The translations under genes and the position numbers were made by a program. The notes beneath the pieces were generated by a model, which saw nothing but the letters and a program-made list of their open reading frames with translations, had not been told where the DNA came from and ran no database searches. A DNA stretch of 34,849 nucleotides from Bacteroidota bacterium (lineage in GTDB: Bacteria; Bacteroidota; Ignavibacteria; UBA10030; UBA8401). This document shows positions 1-8,834 of this stretch, piece by piece (the stretch's first letter is position 1; every line of letters starts with the position of its first letter). The DNA lies in assembly GCA_023229405.1 (NCBI GenBank), contig JALNZH010000005.1, positions 1 to 34,849 of the forward strand. Reading direction: 5' to 3'.

Positions 1-1930
1 GAAATACTTCAAAAAGGTTGCGCCCGACAATCTGTTCCCGAACCGTCATGGTTGCTTGAAGATACGCGTCGCTTGCTCCCGCGATAGTCATATCCGGTTT
101 TAGTACAAGATATAATCCCGGAACGGATTCAAATAACGATTTAAATTGCTGTTGCATCGCATCGATCTGTCGCGTGCGAACTTTTATAAGATCTTCCAAA
201 TTATTTTGATATACCGTTACTTTTTCGTTCAACTTCTTCTGTTCGGAAATATCGACGGACAAGATGAACACACCTTCCGGTACCGGTTCCAAACTGAGGT
301 TGAACCATGCTTTCGATCCATCCGGATACGCAAATTCATTCTCCATTGTCTTATGTTGTCGTTTCACCATGCACTCCCGAAGCTGTATAAAGAGCTCCGT
401 TTGGTCGATACCGGGATACACCTCCATCATTGTTCTTCCCACCAACGATTCCGGGATATGATGTCCCTGGTTCGCTGCAACTGGATTGACATATATATAG
501 CGGAAATCAAATCCGATAATTTGACACCCTTCCATCAAATGGTCAAGAGTGTTCCGATATTGCTCTTCACTTTTTCTGAGCAAGTCGGTTCGCTCCTTCA
601 CCCGTTGCTCCAGTTGATCGTTCATTACACGGAGTTTTTCTTCGGCTGCTTTTCGTCCTGTTAGGTCTTTTTGTATGGCAACAAAAATAAAACTGAAGAC
701 CATCAAGACTCCAACAATCATAGTGATATCTGTAGAGATGGTGCTGGACACGGCCTGGGAAAGCGCAAGAGTCTGTTGCACCACGAACTCTTTTTCCCGC
801 ATTTCCAAATTGGAAACAGCAATTCGCAGAGAATCCATTGATTCTTTCCCATTTTCGATCATCCGAATAAGGTGATCGTCCGGATTCTTGTTCTGGATGA
901 TTTGAGTAATCACCGCGGCGATAATGTCGGTGTGCCGATACAACATTCCTTCAAGGATTCGAAGCTCATTCTCAGCGTACGGATCGTTTTGAAATTCTGA
1001 ATGCAACACGGACAACACCGCCGGACGGGAGCCAACAGCATTTCGATAAGGTTCCAAAAATCGATCGCGACGGGCGATAACAAAACCGCGTGCGGCTGTT
1101 TCTGCATCTTTTTCGTTTGAGAGCAGTGTTTCCAGGAGAATGGAAATTCTATGTGAACGGAACAGATCGTTGCCGGCATCGACTGAGTGCAGTGTATTTT
1201 GATAGGAGAGGAGACTGATGATCAACACGGAAGAGAGTGCAATGCTGAATCCCGTCAATATTCTTTTGTCGGTCGAAAACTGACGATCCTCATTCTGCTG
1301 TGCTTCACGATGAAGTATCAGTGAGGTGATTCCCAATCCAAGAAGTGCAAACCCAATGGAAGTGTTTATTGCGGGGGGGATTGTTGCGGTACCATAGAAA
1401 ATTGGGGCACCGATTACATACGAGACCGTGAACATCATGCCTATCGAAAAAACCATGATCGATATTGTATACGATATATTCGAGAATACTTCGTGTCGCC
1501 GCAGATTAATAAGCAGGAAAAGAGCGATCGATATTCCGGAAAAAAGTAGTGCTGTAATAATGGCCATCTTGCCGATGGGAAACGAATCTACCTGTTCGTT
1601 CGGGATGTCCATGAACAAGGAATCGACAAACCTTCCGGTAAAGCCTGCATGCTCGAGAAGCGTTTGCACTGCAATAATAAAAACAAGCAGCAGGTTCAAC
1701 CGGAGCGCAAAACGAAACTGAGGGGCGGAAGTGTCAACCTTATCCACCATGAATAAAATTGAACCTAACAAAATGAATGCAATGGCAGTATTGGGTGCCA
1801 TCGGGATATACCGGTCGTGGAAACTGGCTAAGAAAGGGAAATTAAAAATCCAACCGATTAAGGCAGTACCGCCAATGGCAACTGCAAGCAGCGAGGAGAG
1901 TGCACATATTACTCCGTAGTAACGACTCAT
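1..1930 (-). CDS. Membrane CHASE3/PAS sensor protein, probable histidine kinase (3' end missing)
   Basis: An open minus-strand frame of 643 codons runs off the left edge, so the C-terminus is missing. About residues 1-210 contain six or seven hydrophobic helices in the style of the membrane sensor domains of multi-PAS kinases (motif PMAPNTAIAFILLG near residue 43). A helix at 224-241 and another at 401-419 bracket an extracytoplasmic CHASE3-like region with the typical ETAARGFVIARRDRF motif near 276. A coiled linker follows, then PAS 1 (about 455-560) and the start of PAS 2 (about 594 onward, ending in VGRNLFEVF). The visible part is a sensor; the family usually continues into HisKA and HATPase_c domains, but that is inference because they lie outside the window. 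An in-frame ATG at 1969 would add 13 residues; neither start has a clear ribosome binding site. It is separated from the upstream regulator gene by about 200 bases. Confidence 0.9.
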   Translation of the reverse strand, partial: MSRYYGVICALSSLLAVAIGGTALIGWIFNFPFLASFHDRYIPMAPNTAIAFILLGSILFMVDKVDTSAPQFRFALRLNLLLVFIIAVQTLLEHAGFTGRFVDSLFMDIPNEQVDSFPIGKMAIITALLFSGISIALFLLINLRRHEVFSNISYTISIMVFSIGMMFTVSYVIGAPIFYGTATIPPAINTSIGFALLGLGITSLILHREAQQNEDRQFSTDKRILTGFSIALSSVLIISLLSYQNTLHSVDAGNDLFRSHRISILLETLLSNEKDAETAARGFVIARRDRFLEPYRNAVGSRPAVLSVLHSEFQNDPYAENELRILEGMLYRHTDIIAAVITQIIQNKNPDDHLIRMIENGKESMDSLRIAVSNLEMREKEFVVQQTLALSQAVSSTISTDITMIVGVLMVFSFIFVAIQKDLTGRKAAEEKLRVMNDQLEQRVKERTDLLRKSEEQYRNTLDHLMEGCQIIGFDFRYIYVNPVAANQGHHIPESLVGRTMMEVYPGIDQTELFIQLRECMVKRQHKTMENEFAYPDGSKAWFNLSLEPVPEGVFILSVDISEQKKLNEKVTVYQNNLEDLIKVRTRQIDAMQQQFKSLFESVPGLYLVLKPDMTIAGASDAYLQATMTVREQIVGRNLFEVF

Positions 1931-2132
1931 GGTGTTTTTTGTGATTTCGAAGAAAATTGAAAAAGTCATTTCATGAATGATCACAAGACCGATCATTCGG
2001 CGTAGATCGCCTCATAAGTGCAGGGTAAATAAAGGTACTGAGACGATTAATTACTATGTAAAGAAAATACTATTGGCGGGATTAGTCAATACCGGATATC
2101 AGGTATATTACGATTGTATACTTTCTAAACAG

Positions 2133-2810
2133 TTAATCGATAAGATGTTCACTATATGCTTTTGCAACGAGAGAATGCAAGCTATGAACATCCATCTTAT
2201 GGTAGATATTTCTGATGTGTGTTTCAACGGTATAAAAACTGATATTGAGTGTTCGTGCAATTTCGGACATCGACAACCCTTTTGCGACGCATTGGAGAAT
2301 TTCTCGCTGACGACGGGACAATCCATGGCTGTTTTTCAAGGTCTCTTTTTCCGGCATGAGCATGCTCAAGATCTTTTTAGTGATCATTGGATCAAGCGGG
2401 GAACCCCCTCGTACGGCGGATTCGATACCGCGAATGATATCTACTGGTGATGAAGTTTTCAACAGGTATCCGGAAGCTCCGCGCTGTAGCGCAGTTTTAA
2501 TCTGTTGTTCGTCATTTACCGCGGTCAGCATTAAAATAATCGTGGCGGGAGATAAACGACGGATTTGTTCAATCGAATCCAATCCCGATTGTTCTGGCAT
2601 TTTAATGTCCAGCAATAACACTGCGGGGGGATTTACCCGTGAAGAAAGGGTTTTGTAAGCGGATGATGTGGAATGTAGGCACACATCGCATTGAATGGTT
2701 TTACTGAGATTCAAGGTTGCGGCAAGAAGTTTGCAAAAATTTCTGTTGTCATCAACGATCCATACCGGAATGCGTGTTTGGATTGTTGTGCCTTTGTTCA
2801 TTCGCTTCAT
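2133..2810 (-). CDS. NarL/LuxR-family response regulator
   Basis: A 225-residue two-domain DNA-binding response regulator. The receiver domain (about residues 14-130) has the acidic pair D20/D21, the phospho-acceptor D68 in LLLDIKMPEQSGLDSI, the conserved Thr96 and Lys118 (GYLLK). The C-terminal LuxR helix-turn-helix (about 163-220) has the motif LSRRQREILQCVAKGLS followed by TVETHIRNIYHKM. It begins only 6 bases after the stop of the histidine kinase at 2817, so the two are almost certainly a cognate, co-transcribed pair. The ATG at 2801 (Met4) is an alternative start, and neither has a strong Shine-Dalgarno. The targets are not visible from sequence. It is the last gene of the minus-strand cassette that starts at 5615. 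Confidence 0.95.
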   Translation of the reverse strand: MKRMNKGTTIQTRIPVWIVDDNRNFCKLLAATLNLSKTIQCDVCLHSTSSAYKTLSSRVNPPAVLLLDIKMPEQSGLDSIEQIRRLSPATIILMLTAVNDEQQIKTALQRGASGYLLKTSSPVDIIRGIESAVRGGSPLDPMITKKILSMLMPEKETLKNSHGLSRRQREILQCVAKGLSMSEIARTLNISFYTVETHIRNIYHKMDVHSLHSLVAKAYSEHLID

Positions 2811-2816
2811 AATGTG

Positions 2817-4028
2817 TTATACAATGTATAGCGGGAGACGAACAGCGAATGTCGCGCCATGCCCGAATTGGCTCGACACAGAAATGCTTCCCCCGTGTTC
2901 TTTTACGATGTTCTGGACGAATGCCAGACCTAATCCTGTACCCTGCTGGTTTTGTTTTGTAGTGTAAAACGGTTCAAAGATCCTATCCACATCCGGTTCC
3001 GAAATTCCGATTCCCGTGTCGGTGAACGATACTGCGACGAATTGATTGGTGAATTCCTTCGTTCCATTCTTTTTTTCATCTCTGTCCGACGGTGTTCGAT
3101 CGATGGAAACTGTAATGGTTCCACCGTATGGCATGGCATCGTTCGCATTTGCCAGAAGGTTTAGAAATACCTGAATCAACCGTTGTTTGTCACCAAGAAT
3201 GTATATCGGTGAAGATTTTTTCGGTCCAATAATCGTTACAAACTTTTTTTTGCGTCGGTTAAAAGTATCGACACAATGTTTTACCGTTATTCCGAGATTT
3301 ATTTTTTTCCGGGTTAATGTTACACTTCCTCCTACCGACAGGATGGTTCGAACCAATTTCATGCCATCGTTCGTACTTTCCCGCATGGTTTCAAGAATAT
3401 CTCTTGCTTTAGCGCCTTTCATGTGTCCTTCCAAAAGGTGAATTGACAGCAAGATTGGCGCAAAAATATTTTGCAGATCATGAGTGACGCTGTTGGTGAG
3501 CAGGGAAATAGTTTCAAGCCGTTGAGCCCGTGCAGAAGCACGCTCAAGGTCTTTCTTTTCAGTGATGTCGATAACAACCGCATGCGACAAATTGTCGCTA
3601 TTCGAACTTCTCACAGCGAACAACAACCATTGATCGGTGCCGTTCGGACGAACAAACCGGAGTTCTTGAGGCGGGATTGGTCCGCTAGCGGTTACCTGAG
3701 ACCGGATTTTTCCGAACGTCTCTTCGGGAATAGACACCAGAGCGGCTTCCAGTTCTAACAGCGCCGTAACATGAAAGAGCGAGAGCATTGAACTGTTGGC
3801 ATCGAACACCCGGCGTGTTTCGATATCGAACTTCATCATTCCCGCCAGCGAATTCTCAAACAACGCTTTGTACCGCTCTTCGCTTTTGTTGATCTCTTCA
3901 ATTTTACTCTGTTGCTCGCTGATTATTCGTTTATTGCTGAAGATCAATACCAAAACATACGCTACGGCGAAGAGGATCACTATGCCGCTGGATAATATGA
4001 TGAGAGCAATCGTATCGTTCGAAAGCAT
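2817..4028 (-). CDS. TM-PAS sensor histidine kinase
   Basis: A transmembrane sensor kinase of 403 residues from the chosen start. It has one N-terminal membrane helix (about residues 7-30), a short coiled linker with SNKR and EQQSKIEEI, a PAS domain (about 45-160), a HisKA-like dimerisation region with phospho-acceptor His183 in NSVTHDLQNIF, and an HATPase_c domain with the N box (FLNLLANANDAMP), G1 (DTGIGISEPDVDRIFEPF) and G2 (GTGLGLAFVQNIVKEHGG). The reading frame extends to a TTG at 4076. The ATG at 4028 is preferred because the paralogous protein encoded just upstream aligns from exactly this point. No strong ribosome binding site precedes either start. Its regulator follows 6 bases downstream. 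The stimulus is unknown; the neighbouring secreted and seven-helix proteins are candidates for the upstream signal. Confidence 0.94.
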   Translation of the reverse strand: MLSNDTIALIILSSGIVILFAVAYVLVLIFSNKRIISEQQSKIEEINKSEERYKALFENSLAGMMKFDIETRRVFDANSSMLSLFHVTALLELEAALVSIPEETFGKIRSQVTASGPIPPQELRFVRPNGTDQWLLFAVRSSNSDNLSHAVVIDITEKKDLERASARAQRLETISLLTNSVTHDLQNIFAPILLSIHLLEGHMKGAKARDILETMRESTNDGMKLVRTILSVGGSVTLTRKKINLGITVKHCVDTFNRRKKKFVTIIGPKKSSPIYILGDKQRLIQVFLNLLANANDAMPYGGTITVSIDRTPSDRDEKKNGTKEFTNQFVAVSFTDTGIGISEPDVDRIFEPFYTTKQNQQGTGLGLAFVQNIVKEHGGSISVSSQFGHGATFAVRLPLYIV

Positions 4029-4103
4029 GGGTATGGCGGTATGATTAGAAAAGAACGAAATAGTCAGACACAACAATTATTTTCTTTTAGCGACAACGTC
4101 TCG

Positions 4104-4598
4104 TTAACCAAATAATTTTTCTGCGGTCATTAACACGACTACGGCGTGTGCCAAGTTTTCGGTTTCTTCTTTTTTGGCAGAGATAAGGAAACGTCGTTTG
4201 ATCCCCGTGGTCGTAGGGAATTCAATTTCGAAGGCTTCGATCACCCCTTTGTTCTTTAAGGCCGACTCTATCGCATCGGTTTGACCGTTTGGGAGGTCGC
4301 TGAGAACTCGCTGCAGGTCGTAATCCGTTATTACATTAAACATATCAAGAATTGCCCGGTTTGCTTCGAACACAATGAAAGGAGCAAAGCTGAATTTCAT
4401 CATCCCGGCAAGCGAAGTTTCGAAAAGTGCTTTGTACCGTTTTTCACTTTTCGTAATTTCATCGATCTTTTTCTGCTGTTCATAGAAAATTCTTTTGTTG
4501 CTGGTGACTAATATTCCAACGTACGAAACAACCAATAGCACAATAATTATGCTTGCTAATACTATAACCGTTAACGTATCATTCAGGACCAATTGCAC
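4104..4598 (-). CDS. Kinase-less TM-PAS protein, paralogue of the adjacent histidine kinase
   Basis: A 164-residue protein that aligns along its whole length with the N-terminal part of the downstream histidine kinase: membrane helix, then SNKRIFYEQQKKIDEI, then KSEKRYKALFETSLAGMMKF, then a PAS fold ending at AHAVVVLMTAEKLFG. It stops just where the HisKA domain begins in the paralogue, so it has no phospho-acceptor His and no ATPase domain. The start is GTG with an excellent Shine-Dalgarno, AAGGAG at 4605-4610 with a 6-base spacer, which shows it is translated in its own right rather than being a remnant. It overlaps the end of the upstream membrane-protein gene by 16 bases. A plausible role is to form heterodimers with the full kinase or to bind ligand competitively; that is inference. 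Confidence 0.88.
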   Translation of the reverse strand: MQLVLNDTLTVIVLASIIIVLLVVSYVGILVTSNKRIFYEQQKKIDEITKSEKRYKALFETSLAGMMKFSFAPFIVFEANRAILDMFNVITDYDLQRVLSDLPNGQTDAIESALKNKGVIEAFEIEFPTTTGIKRRFLISAKKEETENLAHAVVVLMTAEKLFG

Positions 4599-5215
4599 AA
4601 AAAACTCCTTGCATAAAAAAGATTAGCAATAATCGTTAATCCCCAATTGATATGCCAAAAAAAGATAAAATAATCGACGCCCATTTCCAGAATAATGTTA
4701 CCCATTGTGATAACAATAATTGTTCCCGCTGCATATATTATTGTTCCTGCGCCAATCCAAAATACCGGATCATTGGTAATTTTTGATACTGACATTTTTA
4801 TTAAATCGTATAATGCCAATATAGAGCAGAAAATTAATAAAAAACGACCGGAAGATTGAACCACCACATTAATTTTATCAATGCTTTCAAAAAATTTTTT
4901 ATTTGATAGCCAGATAATGATGTATACGATACTGCTTGCGAAAAGCGCAGATCGGAATCGATTGTCTTTCGATTTTTTAAGATATAAAAATAAAATTACA
5001 ACAAGTTCCAATAATTGATGGAAGTTTGAAAGTCCCTGGGTTGGTTTGCCGAGTCGTCCGAAAATATATTCAACTGATACGTGTAATGCTGAAAAACAGC
5101 AGAACAAAACAAACAGACGCATTATTCTGTTCTGCTGTTTCCATTTATACAATCCGACGGCTGCGGGAATAAAAAAGGATACACCGGAGACGTATGCAAA
5201 GTAAGGAATTTTCAT
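4583..5215 (-). CDS. Seven-helix integral membrane protein, function unknown
   Basis: About 210 residues with seven predicted hydrophobic helices (roughly 3-21, 31-50, 62-80, 92-110, 122-145, 154-180 and 187-208) and short loops, with no catalytic motif that I recognise. The longer frame opens at an ATG at 5248 inside the previous gene. The ATG at 5215 is preferred because it lies 4 bases after the previous stop and starts the protein directly before the first helix. The gene overlaps the following kinase-less PAS gene by 16 bases, so it belongs to the same transcript. The context suggests a membrane signal-input or transducing component of the two-component cassette, but the sequence alone does not prove this. 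Confidence 0.8.
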   Translation of the reverse strand: MKIPYFAYVSGVSFFIPAAVGLYKWKQQNRIMRLFVLFCCFSALHVSVEYIFGRLGKPTQGLSNFHQLLELVVILFLYLKKSKDNRFRSALFASSIVYIIIWLSNKKFFESIDKINVVVQSSGRFLLIFCSILALYDLIKMSVSKITNDPVFWIGAGTIIYAAGTIIVITMGNIILEMGVDYFIFFWHINWGLTIIANLFYARSFLCNWS

Positions 5216-5219
5216 TCTT

Positions 5220-5615
5220 TTACTTATCCAGCGTTGTTCCTTGATCACAGAACGGCGGGCAAGGGAACGTCATTTCAGCGATGGTCGATGCTGTCATATC
5301 TTGTCCGGTGCTGTCAACTCCAACAAGAACTAACGTCGGCGTTCCGTCATCGGTTTTCGCATAATAATATCGGATACCGATCACTCCTTTTTGCGCCAGC
5401 ATCTTATCAAATATTTCACGGAAGAACATACCGCCCCGCGTCTTCATCTGCATGGCGTCTTTTTTTCCATTGGCGATGAATTTTTTTGCACTGTCCAAAG
5501 GTACTTCATGACCATGTGTTTTTTTCGGAAGCGTCTGTGCAACGACAGTCTGTGATACTACAAGAAGGGTCAGTAACATGCCAACACTGGTGAAACACCG
5601 GATAATGGAATTCAT
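5220..5615 (-). CDS. Small secreted protein with C-terminal CPPFC motif
   Basis: A 131-residue protein with a signal peptide (hydrophobic stretch GMLLTLLVVSQTVVAQ, likely cleavage after VVAQ near residue 27). The mature part is about 100 residues: a hydrophilic helix-like segment (DSAKKFIANGKK), then GVIGIRYYYAKTDDGTPTLVLVGVD, which reads as a beta-rich segment, then a tail with PCPPFC that could bind metal or form a disulfide. A good ribosome binding site (AAAGGA) sits just upstream of the ATG. It is the first gene of the minus-strand cassette and is divergent from dnaG across 123 bases. I do not recognise a named function. A secreted signal-sensing partner for the following membrane and kinase genes is an inference from context. 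Confidence 0.8.
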   Translation of the reverse strand: MNSIIRCFTSVGMLLTLLVVSQTVVAQTLPKKTHGHEVPLDSAKKFIANGKKDAMQMKTRGGMFFREIFDKMLAQKGVIGIRYYYAKTDDGTPTLVLVGVDSTGQDMTASTIAEMTFPCPPFCDQGTTLDK

Positions 5616-5738
5616 ATGATCCTTTCAAAAAATGTTATGAGTGATGAGGAAAACAATGAATAGACTGTTAAACATAACGAAAAAAACAACGCTTCTCAAA
5701 TTATTTCACAATCAAATAAATTCTGGTTATCTTCTTCA

Positions 5739-7601
5739 GTGAAAATTCCGCAGGAAAAAATCGACGAGATCCGTGCCGCATCCGATGTGGTCGATGTTAT
5801 CTCTATGCATGTGCGGTTGAAGAAACGTGGTAAAGATTATCTCGGGATCTGTCCATTTCATCAGGAAAAAACTCCGTCGTTCAGCGTCAGTTCACAAAAA
5901 CAAATGTTCTACTGTTTCGGATGCCATCGCGGAGGCGATGTGGTGAAGTTTGTGATGGAATACGAAAAATCATCGTATGTTGAAGCGTTGGAGCTATTGG
6001 CAGAACGCGCCGGTATTACCATTACCCGGACGGAAGAGGCGTATGAAGCGGCGAATGAGATGGAAAAACTGTATGCTGTCATGTCTTTTGCCGCTCGGAC
6101 ATTTTTCCACAATCTCACCAAATCAACCGAAGGGGAATTTGCTCTTCAATATTTCCGTGAGAGAGGATTTACGAACCAAACAATGACAACGTTCGGACTC
6201 GGTTACGCGTTGCGCGGTTGGGAATTACTGTTGAAAAAAGCGCAAGAAGAAGGGTTCGATGAGGAGAGTTTGGAAAAGGTCGGTTTGGTGCGGCACCGTG
6301 AAGACGGCAGTAAGTACGATACATTCCGCGGAAGAGCAATGTTCCCGATTTTCAACACAACAGGACGGGTGATTGCATTCGGCGCACGAAAACTGTATGA
6401 TGACGACACTCTCGGAAAGTATATTAATTCTTCCGAAACGCCGATTTATCATAAAAGCAAAGTGTTGTACGGATTATCTCAGGCAAAGGATGCGATCCGC
6501 GAACGGGATGTTGCAGTGCTGGTGGAAGGATACGCAGATTTGATCTCGGTCTTTCAGGCAGGGACGAAAAATATCGTCGCCTCAAGCGGTACGGCATTGA
6601 CGCCGGACCAGATCCAATTGGTTTCCCGGTACACAAAAAATATTATCTTAGTGTATGATGCCGATTCTGCCGGCGCTAACGCTATGCTGCGCGGCGTGGA
6701 TCTGATTCTTGAAGGAGGACTGGATGTACGGATCGTACGGCTTCCGGAAGGGGACGATCCGGATTCGTTTGTAAAGAAAAACGGCGGTGACGCGTTTGAG
6801 GAACTTTTAAAAAAGGCTGTCAGCTTTATTGATTATAAAGCAGGAGAGTTTATGCGGTCCGGTTCGTTCGAATCACCGGAAGGGAAAGCAGAAGCGATCC
6901 GCGGATTGGTGCAGTCCATCGCAAAAATTCCCGATCAACTGAAGCGGACTTTCTTTATAAAAGCAGTTGCCGAAAAGTACGATCTTTACGAGTCCACCTT
7001 GTACGCCGAACTGGAAAAATCTACTCGCCGCGTTCCGCAGAAGTTTGTGCAGATGGCACATCACGAAGAACAGGCTGAAGAACGGAGTGAAAAGGAACGC
7101 AGAGCGGTTTCGGAAGAGATGCCGATTGAGGAAAAAGAACTTCTCAGTGCGGCATTGGAAGATCCTAAAGAAATGATTCCGTTTATTTTCCGGAGCATTC
7201 AACCGGAAGATCTGACACATCCAACATCCCGGCGGATTGCTGAAGCGCTTCTGCTGATGTTCGATGAAACGGGGGAAGTGGATGCGAACCAGTTGATGGA
7301 GCAGATCGCCGATGAACATGAAAAAACAATCATTGCGAATATTACATTCAATCGGTATCAATTAAGTGAACGATGGACGAAGATCGGCAGCAGGGCGAGT
7401 GAAACACGATTGTATGAGATCGCACTTGGGGCAATCAAAGCGGTAAAGAAAAAACACCTGGAACATGAACTTGCCGACAACCGTTTCCGCATGAAACAAG
7501 CTGCTGCGTCCGGCAACGACACTATGGAATTTTTGAAACGCCAACAAGAGATTCTTGCTTCGCTCAAAACGATCGACAGATTGTCGCTGATGAAAGGATA
7601 A
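5739..7601 (+). CDS. dnaG: DNA primase DnaG
   Basis: Replicative primase that makes RNA primers at the replication fork, 620 residues, normal for the family. The N-terminal CHC2 zinc-binding domain has Cys38, His41, Cys59 and Cys62 (CPFHQEKTPSF and YCFGC). The catalytic core follows, with the TOPRIM fold carrying the acidic residues in LVEGYADLISVF (Glu263, Asp267) and YDADSAGANAM (Asp307, Asp309). The C-terminal region (about 430-620) is the helicase-binding part and is more variable. The start is GTG at 5739, the first residue of the conserved KIPQEKIDEIRAASDVVDVI segment. The DUF3095 gene follows after 9 bases and is probably co-transcribed. The usual primase partner rpoD does not follow; rpoN is present elsewhere in the window. 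Confidence 0.98.
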   Translation: MKIPQEKIDEIRAASDVVDVISMHVRLKKRGKDYLGICPFHQEKTPSFSVSSQKQMFYCFGCHRGGDVVKFVMEYEKSSYVEALELLAERAGITITRTEEAYEAANEMEKLYAVMSFAARTFFHNLTKSTEGEFALQYFRERGFTNQTMTTFGLGYALRGWELLLKKAQEEGFDEESLEKVGLVRHREDGSKYDTFRGRAMFPIFNTTGRVIAFGARKLYDDDTLGKYINSSETPIYHKSKVLYGLSQAKDAIRERDVAVLVEGYADLISVFQAGTKNIVASSGTALTPDQIQLVSRYTKNIILVYDADSAGANAMLRGVDLILEGGLDVRIVRLPEGDDPDSFVKKNGGDAFEELLKKAVSFIDYKAGEFMRSGSFESPEGKAEAIRGLVQSIAKIPDQLKRTFFIKAVAEKYDLYESTLYAELEKSTRRVPQKFVQMAHHEEQAEERSEKERRAVSEEMPIEEKELLSAALEDPKEMIPFIFRSIQPEDLTHPTSRRIAEALLLMFDETGEVDANQLMEQIADEHEKTIIANITFNRYQLSERWTKIGSRASETRLYEIALGAIKAVKKKHLEHELADNRFRMKQAAASGNDTMEFLKRQQEILASLKTIDRLSLMKG

Positions 7602-7610
7602 GTATCCACA

Positions 7611-8792
7611 GTGATTACAGACTCATTCTATGAAGAGCTCCCTTCCATAGACCGGTTTGCCGATCTCTCCGATACCGGTGTTTACAATCCGCTTCCCGGA
7701 GATTGGTGTGTTGCCGTCTCCGATGTAAAAGATTCTACCGGATTGATCCGCAGCGGAAAGTATAAAGAGGTCAATCTCGTCGGTGCCGCCACGATCATGG
7801 CGATTCTCAACCTTAAAAAGAACTTCTCCATTCCGTTTATCTTTGGCGGAGATGGCGCCACATTGTGCATTCCTCATTCAATCATTGAAGAGGTGAAGCA
7901 GGCATTGCTGGCAACAAGGAATATGGCGAAGGAAGTCTATGGTATCGAATTGCGGATCGGCATTGTTCCCGTTTCATACATCCGTGAACAGGGATATGAT
8001 GTACTGATTGCGCGAAGCCGGCTCTCTTCATCCTTTACGCAGGCTGCGTTTAGCGGCGGCGGTTTGCAGTTTGCGGAAGAATGTTTGAAAATACCATCCG
8101 TTGCAGAGCGGTTTTCGATTGGCGGCAGCACTCTGCCGAAAGGGGATTTTACAGGATTGGAGTGCCGGTGGCAGAACGTTCCGAGCGCACACGACGAAAT
8201 TGTTTCATTAATTGTCCAAGCGGTTGGGCCATCCAACGAAGTACGGAATACGGTTTATCGCAGCGTCTTGGCAACGATCGGTTCGATCTACGGGGATGAT
8301 TCATTCTGTCATCCGGTGCAGGAAAAATATTTAACGATGGCGTTTAGTGAACGCATGTTGTCCGGAGAATCGGGGATCAGATCGTATGCCAAAGGAAAAA
8401 TGTACCGGCTGAAATACTGGTTCACAATCCGCTGGAAGGTGATTCTAGGATTCGCGATGATGGCATTGAAGTACCGAACAAAGCAGACCGAATGGGGAAC
8501 ATATAAACAGCGCCTTATTCAAAATACCGATTTCAAAAAGTTCGATGATAAGATCCGTCAGGTACTTTCCGGATCCATCCAACAACGGGAACAACTGGAA
8601 GTCTATTTAACCGGATTGCAAAAAGAACGAAAACTTGTCTACGGACTGAATGTTGCTTCTCATGCATTAATCACTTGTCTGCTGTTCAATTACAGCGATG
8701 CTCACGTACATTTGGTCGATTCGGATAACGGCGGGTATGCACTTGCGGCGCTGCAAGTGAAGGAACAATTGAAACAGTTGGCTGTACAATGA
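7611..8792 (+). CDS. DUF3095 family protein, cyclase-like N-terminal fold
   Basis: A 393-residue soluble protein recognisable as the DUF3095 family (FYEELPSIDRFADL, NPLPGDWCVAVSDVKDST, FIFGGDGATLCIP, SRLSSSFTQAAFSGGGLQFAE). The N-terminal half resembles a class III nucleotide cyclase or GGDEF-type fold: Asp38 in VSDVKDSTGLI and Asp81 in FGGDGATL stand where the two metal-binding aspartates of class III cyclases are found. The C-terminal half (about residues 190-393) is the family-specific part. No membrane segment or signal peptide is visible. The start is GTG, 9 bases after dnaG, and the gene ends in a strong terminator. Enzymatic activity is not established for the family to my knowledge; a cyclase role is inference. 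Confidence 0.88.
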   Translation: MITDSFYEELPSIDRFADLSDTGVYNPLPGDWCVAVSDVKDSTGLIRSGKYKEVNLVGAATIMAILNLKKNFSIPFIFGGDGATLCIPHSIIEEVKQALLATRNMAKEVYGIELRIGIVPVSYIREQGYDVLIARSRLSSSFTQAAFSGGGLQFAEECLKIPSVAERFSIGGSTLPKGDFTGLECRWQNVPSAHDEIVSLIVQAVGPSNEVRNTVYRSVLATIGSIYGDDSFCHPVQEKYLTMAFSERMLSGESGIRSYAKGKMYRLKYWFTIRWKVILGFAMMALKYRTKQTEWGTYKQRLIQNTDFKKFDDKIRQVLSGSIQQREQLEVYLTGLQKERKLVYGLNVASHALITCLLFNYSDAHVHLVDSDNGGYALAALQVKEQLKQLAVQ

Positions 8793-8818
8793 AAAACCGG
8801 GAGATGCTCCCGGTTTTT
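8792..8818. terminator. Bidirectional intrinsic terminator
   Basis: A perfect stem of CCGGGAG and CTCCCGG with a 3-base loop, flanked by five A on the left and five T on the right, so it has a T tract on both strands. It overlaps the last base of the DUF3095 stop codon and serves both this gene and the convergent icd gene. Confidence 0.9.
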
Positions 8819-8834
8819 CAACGATATTTGTAAA

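Noticed and set aside
146..664. 172-codon plus-strand open frame
   Set aside because: Antisense shadow of the PAS sensor gene that occupies 1-1930 on the minus strand.
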